Positions 1 to 8,907 of a stretch of DNA of 64,000 nt are shown here, piece after piece. The notes under the pieces were generated by a model. It searched no databases and was not told the origin of the DNA. It was given only the letters and a program-made list of their open reading frames with translations. The position numbers and the translations under genes are program-made. The stretch comes from Rhodospirillales bacterium (GTDB lineage Bacteria; Pseudomonadota; Alphaproteobacteria; Rhodospirillales; Casp-alpha2), in the NCBI GenBank assembly GCA_018662225.1, contig JABJGO010000066.1:149526-213525 (forward strand), in the 5' to 3' direction. Position 1 is the first letter of the stretch. Every line of letters begins with the position of its first letter.

Positions 1-1
1 C

Positions 2-505
2 GCCCGCATGTTGTGGGAAGGCATGGGTTTTGGCTGGGCCGAGGTAAGCTATTCCGGCGTTGCCTATCCGCTGGTGGATGCGGGTATGGAGCGGGCCATG
101 AAGCTGGGCTATAAACGCATCATCGTTTTTCCTTATTTTCTGTTCACGGGTATTTTGGTCCGGCGCATTTATGCGTGGGCCGATGAGGCCGCCGCCGCAA
201 ACCCGGATGTGGAAGTTCTCAACGCTGGATACCTCAATGATCATCCGCTGGTTATTGATACCTTTATTGAACGGGTTGGGCAGGCGCTTGAAGGCGATAA
301 CGCCATGAATTGTTTGTTGTGCAAATATCGTGACCAGATTATCGGCTATGAAGGTGACGTGGGTACGGCACAGGTGGGCCATCATCATCACGTTCAGGGT
401 GTGGGCACGGACGGGCACGGCGCCCATGACCACGGTGTGCATCACGGCCATCACCATCATCCCGGGCACGGCCATAGCCACGACCACGATCATTCCAAAG
501 ACTAG
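2..505 (+). CDS. cbiX: Sirohydrochlorin cobaltochelatase CbiX, C-terminal part (5' end outside window)
   Basis: The reading frame is open from the first base of the window, so the ATG at 8 need not be the start. The gene encodes the C-terminal half of a class II chelatase that inserts cobalt into sirohydrochlorin at the start of the early-cobalt cobalamin route. The chelatase fold is recognisable (the segment IIVFPYFLFTGILVRRI). It is followed by a Met-x-Cys-x-x-Cys motif (MNCLLC, bases 304-321), known in long CbiX proteins to hold an Fe-S cluster. The last roughly 45 residues form a histidine-rich tail (HHHH, HGHHHH, HSHDHDH), typical of CbiX and thought to bind or store metal. It is the first gene of a tightly packed cobalamin run, with the next gene 9 bp downstream. 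The family call is firm; the length of the missing N-terminal part is unknown. Confidence 0.93.
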   Translation, partial: ARMLWEGMGFGWAEVSYSGVAYPLVDAGMERAMKLGYKRIIVFPYFLFTGILVRRIYAWADEAAAANPDVEVLNAGYLNDHPLVIDTFIERVGQALEGDNAMNCLLCKYRDQIIGYEGDVGTAQVGHHHHVQGVGTDGHGAHDHGVHHGHHHHPGHGHSHDHDHSKD

Positions 506-514
506 GCACGCGTT

Positions 515-1141
515 ATGTTCGATTACATTCGTGATCCACAGGTGATTTACGATCAGTCTTTCGCCACCATCCGGGCGGAAACCGATCTGGATGCTCTGGC
601 CCCGGATATAGCAACCGTTGCTGTGCGTCTGATCCATGCCTGTGGCATGACCGATATCTGTGACGACTTATCTTATTCAGACGATGTGGTTTCATCTGTG
701 AAATCGGCACTGGCAGCGGGAAAACCCGTGATCACCGATGTGCGCATGGTGGCCGAGGGCATCATCCGAAACCGACTTCCATCGGATAACGTGGTGATCT
801 GTACCCTGAATGACGCGTCCGTGTCGGATCATGCCAGGACCACCCGTAACACCCGGTCGGCAGCCGCTGTTGATTTATGGGGTGATAATCTGGCGGGCGC
901 GGTGGTTGCCATCGGCAACGCGCCCACGGCCCTGTTTCGCTTGTTAGAGATCCTTCATCAGGGGGCCCCGAAACCGGCGGCTATTTTGGGCTTTCCTGTG
1001 GGGTTTGTGGGCGCTGTTGAATCCAAAGACGCGCTGATTGAACGCGCTGGCGACGTACCCTATATGACGTTGCGTGGTCGTCGAGGGGGCAGTGCCATGG
1101 CGGCGGCGGCCGTGAATGCCATGGCGGGGGAACCAGCATGA
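515..1141 (+). CDS. cbiC: Cobalt-precorrin-8 methylmutase CbiC (CobH)
   Basis: Moves the C-11 methyl group of (cobalt-)precorrin-8 to C-12, giving cobyrinic acid. The 208 residues match the usual length of the family. The catalytic histidine is expected in the conserved RxxHxxG stretch, seen here as RLIHACGMTDI with His about residue 41. The family segments ending VGFVGAVESK and RGRRGGSAMAAA are also present. Its stop overlaps the next start in an ATGA arrangement, so translation is probably coupled to the CbiET gene. I see no anomaly. Confidence 0.95.
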   Translation: MFDYIRDPQVIYDQSFATIRAETDLDALAPDIATVAVRLIHACGMTDICDDLSYSDDVVSSVKSALAAGKPVITDVRMVAEGIIRNRLPSDNVVICTLNDASVSDHARTTRNTRSAAAVDLWGDNLAGAVVAIGNAPTALFRLLEILHQGAPKPAAILGFPVGFVGAVESKDALIERAGDVPYMTLRGRRGGSAMAAAAVNAMAGEPA

Positions 1142-2361
1142 GCAGTTGGATTACCGTCATTGGCGTTGGTGCAGACGGGCTGGATGGCCTGACATCGTCC
1201 ACCCGCGACCACGTAGCCTGCGCTGATTTACTGGTAGGGGGCGAGCGCCATCAGGCTATGGTGCCGGACAGCGACCTCAAAGCCGGGGCCGAGCGCCTGA
1301 CCTGGTCCTGTGGCATTGCATCCGCCATGGATGAGATTGCCAACTGGCGGGGCAAATCCGTTGTGGTGCTGGCATCCGGCGATCCACTTTATTTTGGTGC
1401 TGGCAGCACGCTTGCCCGACATTTCGGCGCTGCTGAAATCAACGTTATCCCCTATCCGGGGGCTTTCAGTCTGGCCTGTGCCCGCATGGTCTGGCCGATT
1501 CCTGACGCAACCACCATGACCGTGCATGGCCGCGCACACGCGGGCCTTAACCTGCACATTCGTCCCGGCGCCCGCATTGTGGCGCTGAGCTGGAATGGCG
1601 AAAGTCCGGCCAAGCTAGCGAACATTCTGCGTGATCGAGGCTTCGGTCCCAGCACCATCGTTGTGTTCAGCGACATGGGTACAGTCGAAGAACAACGCTT
1701 TGACGGCACGGCAGAGAACTGGCCACACGCCACGGTACCAGACCTCAACACCGTCTGTATCGATTGCACCCCCGGACCTGATGCCAACTGGTGGCCCCGC
1801 ACGCCGGGCTTGCCGGAAGAGGCGTTTGAGCACGACAGTCAGATCACAAAACGCGAAGTACGTGCGGCAACGCTGGCCGCACTGGCCCCTCAGCCGGGTG
1901 AATTGTTGTGGGACGTGGGGGCCGGATGCGGGTCGGTGTCTGTTGAATGGCTGCGTAGCACAGATGGCACCCGCGCCATCGCCATCGAACGCCATGAAGA
2001 CCGGCTCAAATATATCGAAACCAATGCCAGCACGCTGGGCGTGCCTCGTTTGGAGATTGTTGCGGGTGAAGCACCTTCGGCGTTGAGCGATCTGGCCACA
2101 CCGGATGCCATCTTCATCGGTGGTGGTGTCTCCAATGCGGATATTCTGAAAGCCTGCTGGGAAAGGCTGGCCGGTGGTGGACGCATGGTCGCCAACGCCG
2201 TCACGCTGGAAGCTCAACAGCAACTGATGAATTTCGGTGCCAGCCATGATGCCACCTTTACCCGTATGAGCGTGGCCCGCTCTGGCGCAGTGGGTGAATT
2301 GACCACGTTACGTCCCATGATGGACGTGTTGCAACTCTACGTAAGGAAGAACGATACATGA
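1138..2361 (+). CDS. cbiET: Precorrin-6Y C5,15-methyltransferase (decarboxylating), CbiE-CbiT fusion (CobL)
   Basis: A 407-residue bifunctional enzyme that methylates C-5 and C-15 of the corrin ring and decarboxylates the C-12 acetate side chain. Residues about 5-205 are the CbiE tetrapyrrole methylase domain (GVGADGLDG near the N-terminus, the GDPLYFG motif at 81-87). Residues about 230-400 are the CbiT Rossmann methyltransferase domain, with the SAM-binding motif VGAGCGS at 260-266. The length matches CobL-type fusions. The start overlaps the cbiC stop by four bases and its own stop overlaps the cbiL start, as expected within one operon. Confidence 0.95.
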   Translation: MSSWITVIGVGADGLDGLTSSTRDHVACADLLVGGERHQAMVPDSDLKAGAERLTWSCGIASAMDEIANWRGKSVVVLASGDPLYFGAGSTLARHFGAAEINVIPYPGAFSLACARMVWPIPDATTMTVHGRAHAGLNLHIRPGARIVALSWNGESPAKLANILRDRGFGPSTIVVFSDMGTVEEQRFDGTAENWPHATVPDLNTVCIDCTPGPDANWWPRTPGLPEEAFEHDSQITKREVRAATLAALAPQPGELLWDVGAGCGSVSVEWLRSTDGTRAIAIERHEDRLKYIETNASTLGVPRLEIVAGEAPSALSDLATPDAIFIGGGVSNADILKACWERLAGGGRMVANAVTLEAQQQLMNFGASHDATFTRMSVARSGAVGELTTLRPMMDVLQLYVRKNDT

Positions 2362-3068
2362 CCCAAGTGGGTACACTCTATGGCCTCGGTGTGGGGCCGG
2401 GCGATCCCGATCTGATCACCCTGAAAGCACACGCAATTTTGCAACGCGTCCCGGTCATTGCCTATCCGGCCCCTGATACTGGTGACAGTCTGGCTCGGGC
2501 TATTGCTGCGCCCCACTTACCCGGTGGGCAGGAAGAAATTGTCATTCGTACCCCCATGGTGCCCGGCGCGTTCCCGGCCAATGATGTTTACGATCATTAC
2601 GCTGGCGAAATTCGCGAGCATCTCAATGCCGGTCGTGATGTGGCCGTGCTGTGTGAGGGTGATCCGTTCTTGTATGGCTCCTTCATGTACGTGTTCTCGC
2701 GTTTTGTGGATGCGGGCAAAGTTGTTGTCGTCCCCGGCGTGTCATCACTGGGCGCTTGTGCGGCGGCGGCGGGATCGCCACTGGTATCCCGTAATCAGGT
2801 TCTGACCGTGCTGCCCGCTACACTGGACGAGGGCGAACTGGAGCAGCGCATTCAGAATTCAGCCGCTGTTGCCGTCATGAAAGTCGGTCGTCACGCCGCC
2901 AAGGTGCGGGCCGTGCTCGAACGACTGGGCCGGGCGGACACTGCCTGGTACGTGGAGCACGCGACCATGGATAACGAGAAGGTCCTGCCGCTGGCAGAAT
3001 TTTCCGACCCCAAAGCCCCTTATTTTTCCATGATCCTCGTTCGTGAACGTGAAGGAGTTACCCCGTGA
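2358..3068 (+). CDS. cbiL: Precorrin-2 / cobalt-factor II C20-methyltransferase CbiL (CobI)
   Basis: Adds a SAM-derived methyl group at C-20 of (cobalt-)precorrin-2, the first committed methylation of the corrin ring. The 236 residues carry the tetrapyrrole methylase signature: GVGPGDPDLITLKA close to the N-terminus and the EGDPFLYGSFMY motif about a third of the way in. Because a CbiX chelatase is encoded in the same cluster, the in vivo substrate is probably the cobalt-loaded factor, but sequence alone does not separate the two. It overlaps both neighbours by four bases. Confidence 0.95.
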   Translation: MTQVGTLYGLGVGPGDPDLITLKAHAILQRVPVIAYPAPDTGDSLARAIAAPHLPGGQEEIVIRTPMVPGAFPANDVYDHYAGEIREHLNAGRDVAVLCEGDPFLYGSFMYVFSRFVDAGKVVVVPGVSSLGACAAAAGSPLVSRNQVLTVLPATLDEGELEQRIQNSAAVAVMKVGRHAAKVRAVLERLGRADTAWYVEHATMDNEKVLPLAEFSDPKAPYFSMILVREREGVTP

Positions 3069-4882
3069 GCAACCCGCTAACGATTGTTGTTCTCCATCAG
3101 TCCGGCATCAATTGTGCTGAACGTATTAAAGTCTTCATGCCCCATGCCAGAATCCACGGCCTGTCAGGGCGGGTCAAAGATGGTGCCGATGAACTGTTTG
3201 TTGGCGCCGCCGATCACCTGCGCCAGTTGTTTCTGGATGGTCACACAATCGTCGGTGTTTGTGCTGCGGGTATTCTAATCCGCGCCCTGTCGAGCGTTCT
3301 GGATGACAAGCACACCGAACCACCCGTCCTTGCCATCGCGGGTGACGGATCGTCCATCGTGCCGCTGTTGGGTGGTCATCACGGTGCCAATGCTTTGGCG
3401 AGCGAACTGGCCGATCATTTGGGTGGTACTGCCGCTGTGACCACTGCCGGTGATGTTCAGTTGGGCTTTGCGCTAGACGAGCCACCGCTTGGCTGGCACG
3501 TGCAGAACCCTGAAAACGCCAAACCCATTGCGGCGGCGTTGTTGGCAGGCGATCCGGTTGTTCTGTCTGAGGAGGCAGGAAACGCTGATTGGATTGCCGC
3601 CACATTCGCGGAAACATCAGAGCTGTCCATTCGAGTGACCGACAAGGTGGTCGAGGCGAAAGGTAACGCCCTTGTTTTCAACCCGCCCAGCCTCGCTCTG
3701 GGCGTAGGATGCGAACGCGACACGGAAACGTCAGAGCTGATCCAGCTTGTGAAGCAAACGCTGACGGATGGTGGTCTCACGTCACGCTCCATTACGTGCG
3801 TGGTGTCTATCGATCTTAAGTCCAATGAAGAAGCCGTTCACGGTCTGGCGGATTATCTTGGCGTTCCCGCCCGATTTTATTCAGCTGCGGAACTTGAGAG
3901 CGAAGCCAGTCGTCTGGAAACACCATCCGACATCGTGTTTCAGGAGACCGGATGCCATGGCGTTGCCGAAGGCGCGGCACTGGCCGCTGTTGGCCCGACC
4001 GGTGAATTGATTGTGCCCAAGCATAAATCTCAGCGTGCGACCTGTGCCGTGGCGCGAGCCCAAGGGAACATTGACGCGACCACGGTAGGGCGTCCGCAAG
4101 GCAGTCTCGCCATTGTTGGCATTGGGCCGGGCTCTGAAGAATGGCGCACGCCACAGGTCACCCGTGCGCTTGCAAAGGCCGATCATGTCGTGGGCTATGG
4201 ATTATACCTCGATCTGATAGAAGACGTGATTGCTGGCAAAGAACGCCATCAATCTGATCTGGCACAGGAAGAAGCCCGCGCCCGTGCGGCGCTGGAATTG
4301 GCCGCCGAAGGCAAACGCGCGGCGTTGGTTTGTTCCGGTGATGCGGGTATCTATGCGCTGGCTACACTGGTGTTCGAACTGCTGGACCGGGAAGACCGTG
4401 GCGATTGGAATCGTCTGGCTATCTCTGTATGCCCCGGTGTGTCGGCTATTCAAGCCGCGGCGTCGCGTATCGGCGCGCCTATTGGGCATGATTTCTGCAC
4501 CGTATCGCTGTCTGATTTGCTGACCCCGTGGGATGCCATCCGCACCCGTTTGGAAGGGGCTGCCATGGGTGGCTTCGTAGTGGCGCTCTATAACCCGGTA
4601 TCCAAAAAGCGCCAGAAGCATATCACCGAAGCCCGTGATATTTTGCTGAAACACCGCCCGGCGGACACGCCTGTGGTGCTGGCGAGAAATTTGGGCCGTG
4701 ACGGCGAGAATATTTCCGTGATCCGATTGGATGAGTTAGGCCCCGACAAGGCCGACATGCTGACGCTGGTGTTGATCGGTAATGAGCAAACACGGTTCAT
4801 GGAACGTGGTACCAAAAAGTGGGTCTACACACCGCGCGGCTATGCTAAAAAGATGGACGCAGTAGCCGATGGCGCGGCTTAA
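3065..4882 (+). CDS. cbiGH: Fusion of CbiG (cobalt-precorrin-5A hydrolase) and CbiH/CobJ (precorrin-3B C17-methyltransferase)
   Basis: A 605-residue protein from a GTG start that overlaps cbiL. Residues about 1-340 are CbiG, which opens the delta-lactone of cobalt-precorrin-5A; its C-terminal part is recognisable by LALGVGCERDTE and QETGCHGVAEGAAL. Residues about 347-600 are CbiH/CobJ, the C-17 methyltransferase and ring-contraction enzyme, with GIGPGSEEW, CSGDAGIYAL and the family segment VALYNPVSKKR. Such CbiG-CbiH fusions are known in several proteobacteria. No CobG-type monooxygenase is visible, consistent with ring contraction by the cobalt-dependent, oxygen-independent route. A good Shine-Dalgarno (AGGAGG-like) follows for the next gene. 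Confidence 0.93.
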   Translation: MSNPLTIVVLHQSGINCAERIKVFMPHARIHGLSGRVKDGADELFVGAADHLRQLFLDGHTIVGVCAAGILIRALSSVLDDKHTEPPVLAIAGDGSSIVPLLGGHHGANALASELADHLGGTAAVTTAGDVQLGFALDEPPLGWHVQNPENAKPIAAALLAGDPVVLSEEAGNADWIAATFAETSELSIRVTDKVVEAKGNALVFNPPSLALGVGCERDTETSELIQLVKQTLTDGGLTSRSITCVVSIDLKSNEEAVHGLADYLGVPARFYSAAELESEASRLETPSDIVFQETGCHGVAEGAALAAVGPTGELIVPKHKSQRATCAVARAQGNIDATTVGRPQGSLAIVGIGPGSEEWRTPQVTRALAKADHVVGYGLYLDLIEDVIAGKERHQSDLAQEEARARAALELAAEGKRAALVCSGDAGIYALATLVFELLDREDRGDWNRLAISVCPGVSAIQAAASRIGAPIGHDFCTVSLSDLLTPWDAIRTRLEGAAMGGFVVALYNPVSKKRQKHITEARDILLKHRPADTPVVLARNLGRDGENISVIRLDELGPDKADMLTLVLIGNEQTRFMERGTKKWVYTPRGYAKKMDAVADGAA

Positions 4883-4899
4883 TTTCAGGAGGAAATGTT

Positions 4900-5526
4900 A
4901 TGAAGGTTCTAATTTCTGTTCTCTCTTCACTAATGTTGGTGTTCACGTTGAATTCCTCGGCGATGGCACAGACGGATGGTGAACGCATTATCTCAGAACT
5001 AGAGGCCAAAATCATTCATGGGTTTTTCGTATCGCTGGATAAGGCAACGCAATCCAGCAACGAAGACCTTTCAATTGAAGACATTGTTGCTGATGTGCTG
5101 AAAACAGTCGTGAATTCGACCGATGAGTCGGAAGAAGATGACGAGGCGTCCGATAAAAAGAAGAACAAAGGCAAAAACAAAAAGAAGAATAAAAACAAAG
5201 ATAAATCCAACAAGGGACGTGGAAATGGCCTGCCACCCGGCCTGGAAAAGCAGCTGGCGAAAAATGGCACATTGCCACAGGGATTACAGCGAAAGCTTGA
5301 AGAATCTGGCGCCCTCCCACCAGGCTTGCAGGCGAGTGCATTGCCAGCTGAGCTTGAGGCACATTTAACCAAGCTGCCAAAGGGCCAGAAGCGTGTGGTG
5401 GTCGATAACGATTTGCTGATTATTGAGGAAGTGACGGGCCAGGTTCTGGAAGCCATTCCAAATATCATTCCGCCAAAGGTTGCGGATATTTTGAAGCAGC
5501 TTCCAGGCGTGTTGTTGTCACAGTAA
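4900..5526 (+). CDS. Exported RcnB/CigR-like protein with PPGL repeats, inside the cobalamin operon
   Basis: I do not recognise a firm family. The 208-residue product begins with a clear signal peptide (cleavage after about SSAMAQ). An acidic stretch (residues about 75-87) is followed by an extremely Lys/Asn-rich stretch (about 88-107), then three copies of a Leu-Pro-x-Gly-Leu motif (LPPGLEKQL, LPQGLQRKL, LPPGLQ). The end of the protein (RVVVDNDLLIIEEVTGQVLEAI) resembles the C-terminal strand region of RcnB and CigR proteins as I remember them; RcnB is a periplasmic protein of nickel/cobalt homeostasis in E. coli. A strong ribosome site (TTCAGGAGGAAATGTT) sets the start. It lies between cbiGH and cbiF on the same strand, so it is probably co-transcribed. 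A metal-related role is an inference from similarity and position. Confidence 0.7.
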   Translation: MKVLISVLSSLMLVFTLNSSAMAQTDGERIISELEAKIIHGFFVSLDKATQSSNEDLSIEDIVADVLKTVVNSTDESEEDDEASDKKKNKGKNKKKNKNKDKSNKGRGNGLPPGLEKQLAKNGTLPQGLQRKLEESGALPPGLQASALPAELEAHLTKLPKGQKRVVVDNDLLIIEEVTGQVLEAIPNIIPPKVADILKQLPGVLLSQ

Positions 5527-5554
5527 CGGTTATAGATTTAAGGACAAAAATAAA

Positions 5555-6316
5555 GTGACAGTTCATTTTATAGGGGCTGGCCCCGGCGCGGCTGATTTGA
5601 TCACCGTTCGCGGGTTGAATCTGATCAAATCCGCGCCGGTGGTTTTGTACGCAGGCTCGCTGGTGCCCGAAGCCATCGTGGATGAAGCCGCTGATGATGC
5701 ACGCGTGATAGATACGGCTCCCATGCATCTGGATGAAATCATTACTGAGATTAAAACGGCCCATGATGCGGGGCTTGATGTGGCGCGGGTGCATTCTGGT
5801 GATCCGTCTTTGTACGGTGCCACGGCGGAGCAGATGCGCCGGCTGGATGATTTGGGCATCCCCTATAATGTGACGCCCGGTGTGTCGGCCTATGCGGCGG
5901 CGGCGGCGGCGCTCAATCAAGAACTGACCCTGCCTGACGTCAGCCAAACCGTCATCCTGACGCGGACCTCCGTGCGTAGCTCAGACATGCCAAACGGCGA
6001 AGATCTGGACACGCTGGGCAAGACGGGCGCGACGCTGGCCATTCATTTGTCGGTCAATAATCTGGCCAAGGTAGTACGGGAACTGTCACCTCATTATGGC
6101 GAAGATTGCCCCGTAGTCGTGGCGTACCGGGCCAGTTGGCCGGACGAGATGTATATCCACGGCACCCTTGCCGATATTCGTGACAAGGTGAAAAAGGCCG
6201 GTATTACCCGTACGGCATTGATTATGGTCGGTCATGTGCTGGGCCAGTCATCCTTTGATGACAGTCGTTTATATGCGGCGGATCACCATCACGTCCTACG
6301 ACCCAAGAGCGCCTGA
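5555..6316 (+). CDS. cbiF: Precorrin-4 / cobalt-precorrin-4 C11-methyltransferase CbiF (CobM)
   Basis: Methylates C-11 of (cobalt-)precorrin-4. The 253 residues start at GTG (5555), preceded by AAGGAC at a suitable distance. Family marks include FIGAGPGAADLITVRG at the N-terminus, VHSGDPSLYGA in the middle, and VVAYRASWPDE and ALIMVGHVLG near the C-terminus. It is the last plus-strand gene of this run. Its 3' end overlaps the convergent cbiJ gene by about 21 bases. Confidence 0.95.
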   Translation: MTVHFIGAGPGAADLITVRGLNLIKSAPVVLYAGSLVPEAIVDEAADDARVIDTAPMHLDEIITEIKTAHDAGLDVARVHSGDPSLYGATAEQMRRLDDLGIPYNVTPGVSAYAAAAAALNQELTLPDVSQTVILTRTSVRSSDMPNGEDLDTLGKTGATLAIHLSVNNLAKVVRELSPHYGEDCPVVVAYRASWPDEMYIHGTLADIRDKVKKAGITRTALIMVGHVLGQSSFDDSRLYAADHHHVLRPKSA

Positions 6317-7051
6317 TATCCATCCCAGCGCCTCTTCGGGCGATGAAACGGTCTCGCCAGCGGGCAAAGCTGGTCGTTCTACCATAATGACATGGATGCC
6401 AAGATCGGCTGCGGCCTGTAATTTGGCTTCGGTGGCGCTGCCGCCGCTTTCCTTGGTGATCAGTGTATCGACGCCGTGTGCTGACATGGTGTTCCGCTCA
6501 TCGGTCACATCAAATGGTGGTTTCTGCACGATCACCCTTGCGCCGTCAAAAGGCGGTGACCCTTCATGGTCTTCAATCTGTCGAACCACAAACCGGGTGC
6601 TGGTCAGGGCCCCGAATACATCAAGGCCATTGATGCCGGTGGTTAGAAAAACGTTTTTGCTGCCTCGTTTTTTTACCGTGGCGGCGGCGGATTCAAGGGA
6701 CGGCACGCGGGTTACATTAAGTTCTGTAGGCAAACCCCATATCGGACGGTCGATCATCACGCGGGGGATGCCCGTTTTAGATGCGGCTTGTGCGGCATTG
6801 TTTGAGATAGTCGACGCAAAAGGATGCGTTGCGTCCACCAGAACAGATATTTCTTCGTTTTTTATGTAATCCGTCAGCCCAGCGGTGCCACCAAAGCCGC
6901 CAATGCGAATGGTGCCCGCGACGGCTTGCGGTTTGCGGGTGCGTCCGGCCAGCGACGTGATGACTTCAGTATCCGGCCCCAGCCGGTCTACGCAAAGCTG
7001 GGCCAGTAACCGCGCGTCCTTGGTGCCGCCGAGTATGAGGATTCTACCCAT
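6296..7051 (-). CDS. cbiJ: Precorrin-6A / cobalt-precorrin-6A reductase CbiJ (CobK)
   Basis: NADPH-dependent reductase of the corrin macrocycle at the precorrin-6A stage. The 251 residues open with a dinucleotide-binding segment (ILILGGTKDARLLA) and contain the family stretches LVDATHPFA and VFLTTGINGL, which I associate with CobK/CbiJ. It is translated with cbiD: the start overlaps the cbiD stop by eight bases. It runs on the strand opposite to the main cbi run and converges on cbiF. Confidence 0.93.
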   Translation of the reverse strand: MGRILILGGTKDARLLAQLCVDRLGPDTEVITSLAGRTRKPQAVAGTIRIGGFGGTAGLTDYIKNEEISVLVDATHPFASTISNNAAQAASKTGIPRVMIDRPIWGLPTELNVTRVPSLESAAATVKKRGSKNVFLTTGINGLDVFGALTSTRFVVRQIEDHEGSPPFDGARVIVQKPPFDVTDERNTMSAHGVDTLITKESGGSATEAKLQAAADLGIHVIMVERPALPAGETVSSPEEALGWISGALGS

Positions 7052-8153
7052 CCGATTGGCCGATCAACTGTCCCTGACGATCAAAGATCACCACATGGAT
7101 TTCCATATTGCCTGATACCGTGGCCATGGCCACCTCGCGAGCCTGTCGGGCTATAGTTGAGGCGATATGGATGCCATCCGACGTTGCCAGCGTGAAGGCT
7201 TCGAGCGCTGTGTTGGCCGCCTCAATTTTTGAGGCGAGATCAGCAGAGCCACCGCCAGTCACTGCAACCTGCGCCAGTTTCGCCATATCCACGCGGGACC
7301 GGGAAGAATGCAGATCAAGCGCACCCTGTGACAGTTTGGTGATTTTACCGAACCCGCCCGCCAGCGTCAGGCGCGGCACCGGGTTCTCGCGCAGGTATTT
7401 CAGCAACCCTCCGGCGAAGTCACCCATGTCGATGAGCGCTGTTTCCGGCAGGCCCAGCATCTTCTGAATGGCGGCCTCGGATGTGGAGCCCGTGGCGGCG
7501 GCTATATGGGTGATACCGCCAGCGCGGGCCACATCGACGCCACGCTGGATGGAATGGATCCACGACGAGCACGAATAGGGGATGACAATCCCGGTGGTGC
7601 CCAACACTGAAAGTCCGCCTTTGATACCCAACCGTCCATTCATGGTCTTCTCTGCCAGTAGCTCACCGCCCGGAATGGCGATGGTTACGGCCAGATCAGC
7701 AGGGCCTTTCAAGGTTGCGGCGCGGGTGCGCAGGTTATCGCACATAATCTCTCTCGGTTTCGGGTTGATGGCGGGCTCGCCCACCGGCAATGGCAGGCCG
7801 GGCAGGGTTACGGTTCCGACGCCGTCGCCCGCATGAAACGTAATGCCGCTGCCATCCGCCCCTCTTTTTACCGTGGCGACGATCTCGGCCCCGTGGGTCA
7901 CATCGGGATCATCGCCTGCATCCTTGATAACAGAGGCCCTTGCCCAATCGTCGCCGATCTGGTGGCTTTTCAACGTGAACGATGGCTGCAATCCCTTGGG
8001 CAGGGCGATGGTGATCGGGTCAGGGAAGCTGCCTGTAACCAATGCCTCATAAGCCGCCGTGGCCGCCGCCGTGGCACAGGCGCCGGTGGTCCAGCCCTTT
8101 CGTAGCGGCCCGTCTGGTTTTCGATTTCCCATGTAGCCAATGTAACGCGCCAC
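7044..8153 (-). CDS. cbiD: Cobalt-precorrin-5B C1-methyltransferase CbiD
   Basis: CbiD methylates C-1 in the oxygen-independent pathway. The protein has 369 residues, the usual size. Diagnostic features are the N-terminal LRKGWTTGACATAAATAAYEAL segment, the glycine-rich middle (GGLSVLGTTGIVIPYS) and the segment FAGGLLKYLRENP. Some alphaproteobacteria use CbiD within an otherwise Cob-like pathway; here CbiG, CbiX and CbiD together argue for the early-cobalt route. It forms a two-gene minus-strand operon with cbiJ. The 133 bp between its start and the divergent SCO1-like gene must hold promoters for both, but I see no clear consensus there. Confidence 0.95.
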   Translation of the reverse strand: MARYIGYMGNRKPDGPLRKGWTTGACATAAATAAYEALVTGSFPDPITIALPKGLQPSFTLKSHQIGDDWARASVIKDAGDDPDVTHGAEIVATVKRGADGSGITFHAGDGVGTVTLPGLPLPVGEPAINPKPREIMCDNLRTRAATLKGPADLAVTIAIPGGELLAEKTMNGRLGIKGGLSVLGTTGIVIPYSCSSWIHSIQRGVDVARAGGITHIAAATGSTSEAAIQKMLGLPETALIDMGDFAGGLLKYLRENPVPRLTLAGGFGKITKLSQGALDLHSSRSRVDMAKLAQVAVTGGGSADLASKIEAANTALEAFTLATSDGIHIASTIARQAREVAMATVSGNMEIHVVIFDRQGQLIGQSDG

Positions 8154-8286
8154 GCCGGTCTGTCACCGAACTTTTGTCTGAATGCCTGTAATTTGCCCTG
8201 TGGATACGTTGGATACGTTGGACACATCGCCTCTGTTGCCTATTATACGGATCAATACCATGACATGCAGGTTGGAGAATTCACTC

Positions 8287-8907
8287 ATGAGGCAAGCCCG
8301 GATAATCGTTGCCATACTGGTTCTGGTCGTTGGCGCTGGCGGTATCTGGAATGCCGTTCAAAAAGGCTATTTTGGACCGACTGCCGGCAACCAGAGTACC
8401 GCCACAAAGGTTATGATTGGCGGTCCGTTTGAATTAACAGACCATCGTGGGAGCCGAGTGACAGAGGCCAGCTACAAAGGCACGCATATGCTGGTCTTCT
8501 TTGGTTATACGTTCTGCCCCGATGTGTGCCCGACCACACTATCCACCATTTCTTCGGCCCTGGATGAGCTGGGCGCCGATGCCGAGAAAGTCACACCATT
8601 GTTTGTGACCGTGGATGCCGAGCGTGACACGCCTGAATATTTGAAAGAATATCTGGAACATTTCCATCCCGCCATCATCGGGCTTAGTGGTAATCCCAAG
8701 CAGATCAAAGCCATCGCCAAAGGCTACGGTGTTTATTATGCCAAGGCCATGGAAGAGGGCGCTGATCCGGAAGATTACCTGATGGATCATACATCCATTA
8801 CATACCTGATGGATAATGATGGTATGTACGTAACGCATTTCTCTCACGATACGGAAGCCTCGGACATGGCAGCCAAGATCAAGAGTATTCTGGCTGGTGG
8901 CCAATAA
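8287..8907 (+). CDS. SCO1/SenC family copper-binding, thioredoxin-fold protein
   Basis: Members deliver copper to, or reduce the CuA site of, cytochrome c oxidase. I start the gene at ATG 8287 (207 residues) because GGAG lies at the right distance and the N-terminus becomes a single membrane anchor (residues about 5-22). An upstream in-frame ATG at 8182 would add 35 poorly structured residues. The copper ligands are present: Cys77 and Cys81 in TFCPDVCP, and His168 in MDHTSITY. The domain faces the periplasm. The stop overlaps the cbiA start by 11 bases, so the gene is embedded in the cobalamin cluster although no oxidase gene is visible nearby. Confidence 0.92.
   Translation: MRQARIIVAILVLVVGAGGIWNAVQKGYFGPTAGNQSTATKVMIGGPFELTDHRGSRVTEASYKGTHMLVFFGYTFCPDVCPTTLSTISSALDELGADAEKVTPLFVTVDAERDTPEYLKEYLEHFHPAIIGLSGNPKQIKAIAKGYGVYYAKAMEEGADPEDYLMDHTSITYLMDNDGMYVTHFSHDTEASDMAAKIKSILAGGQ

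Noticed and set aside
8199..8226. Tandem TTGGATACG repeat upstream of the SCO1-like gene
   Set aside because: Only about three short units, no palindrome and no link to a known operator; probably replication slippage in a leader.
8154..8286. Cobalamin riboswitch between cbiD and the SCO1-like gene
   Set aside because: The region is too short and shows no B12-box-like conserved core; a riboswitch, if any, would lie upstream of the window.
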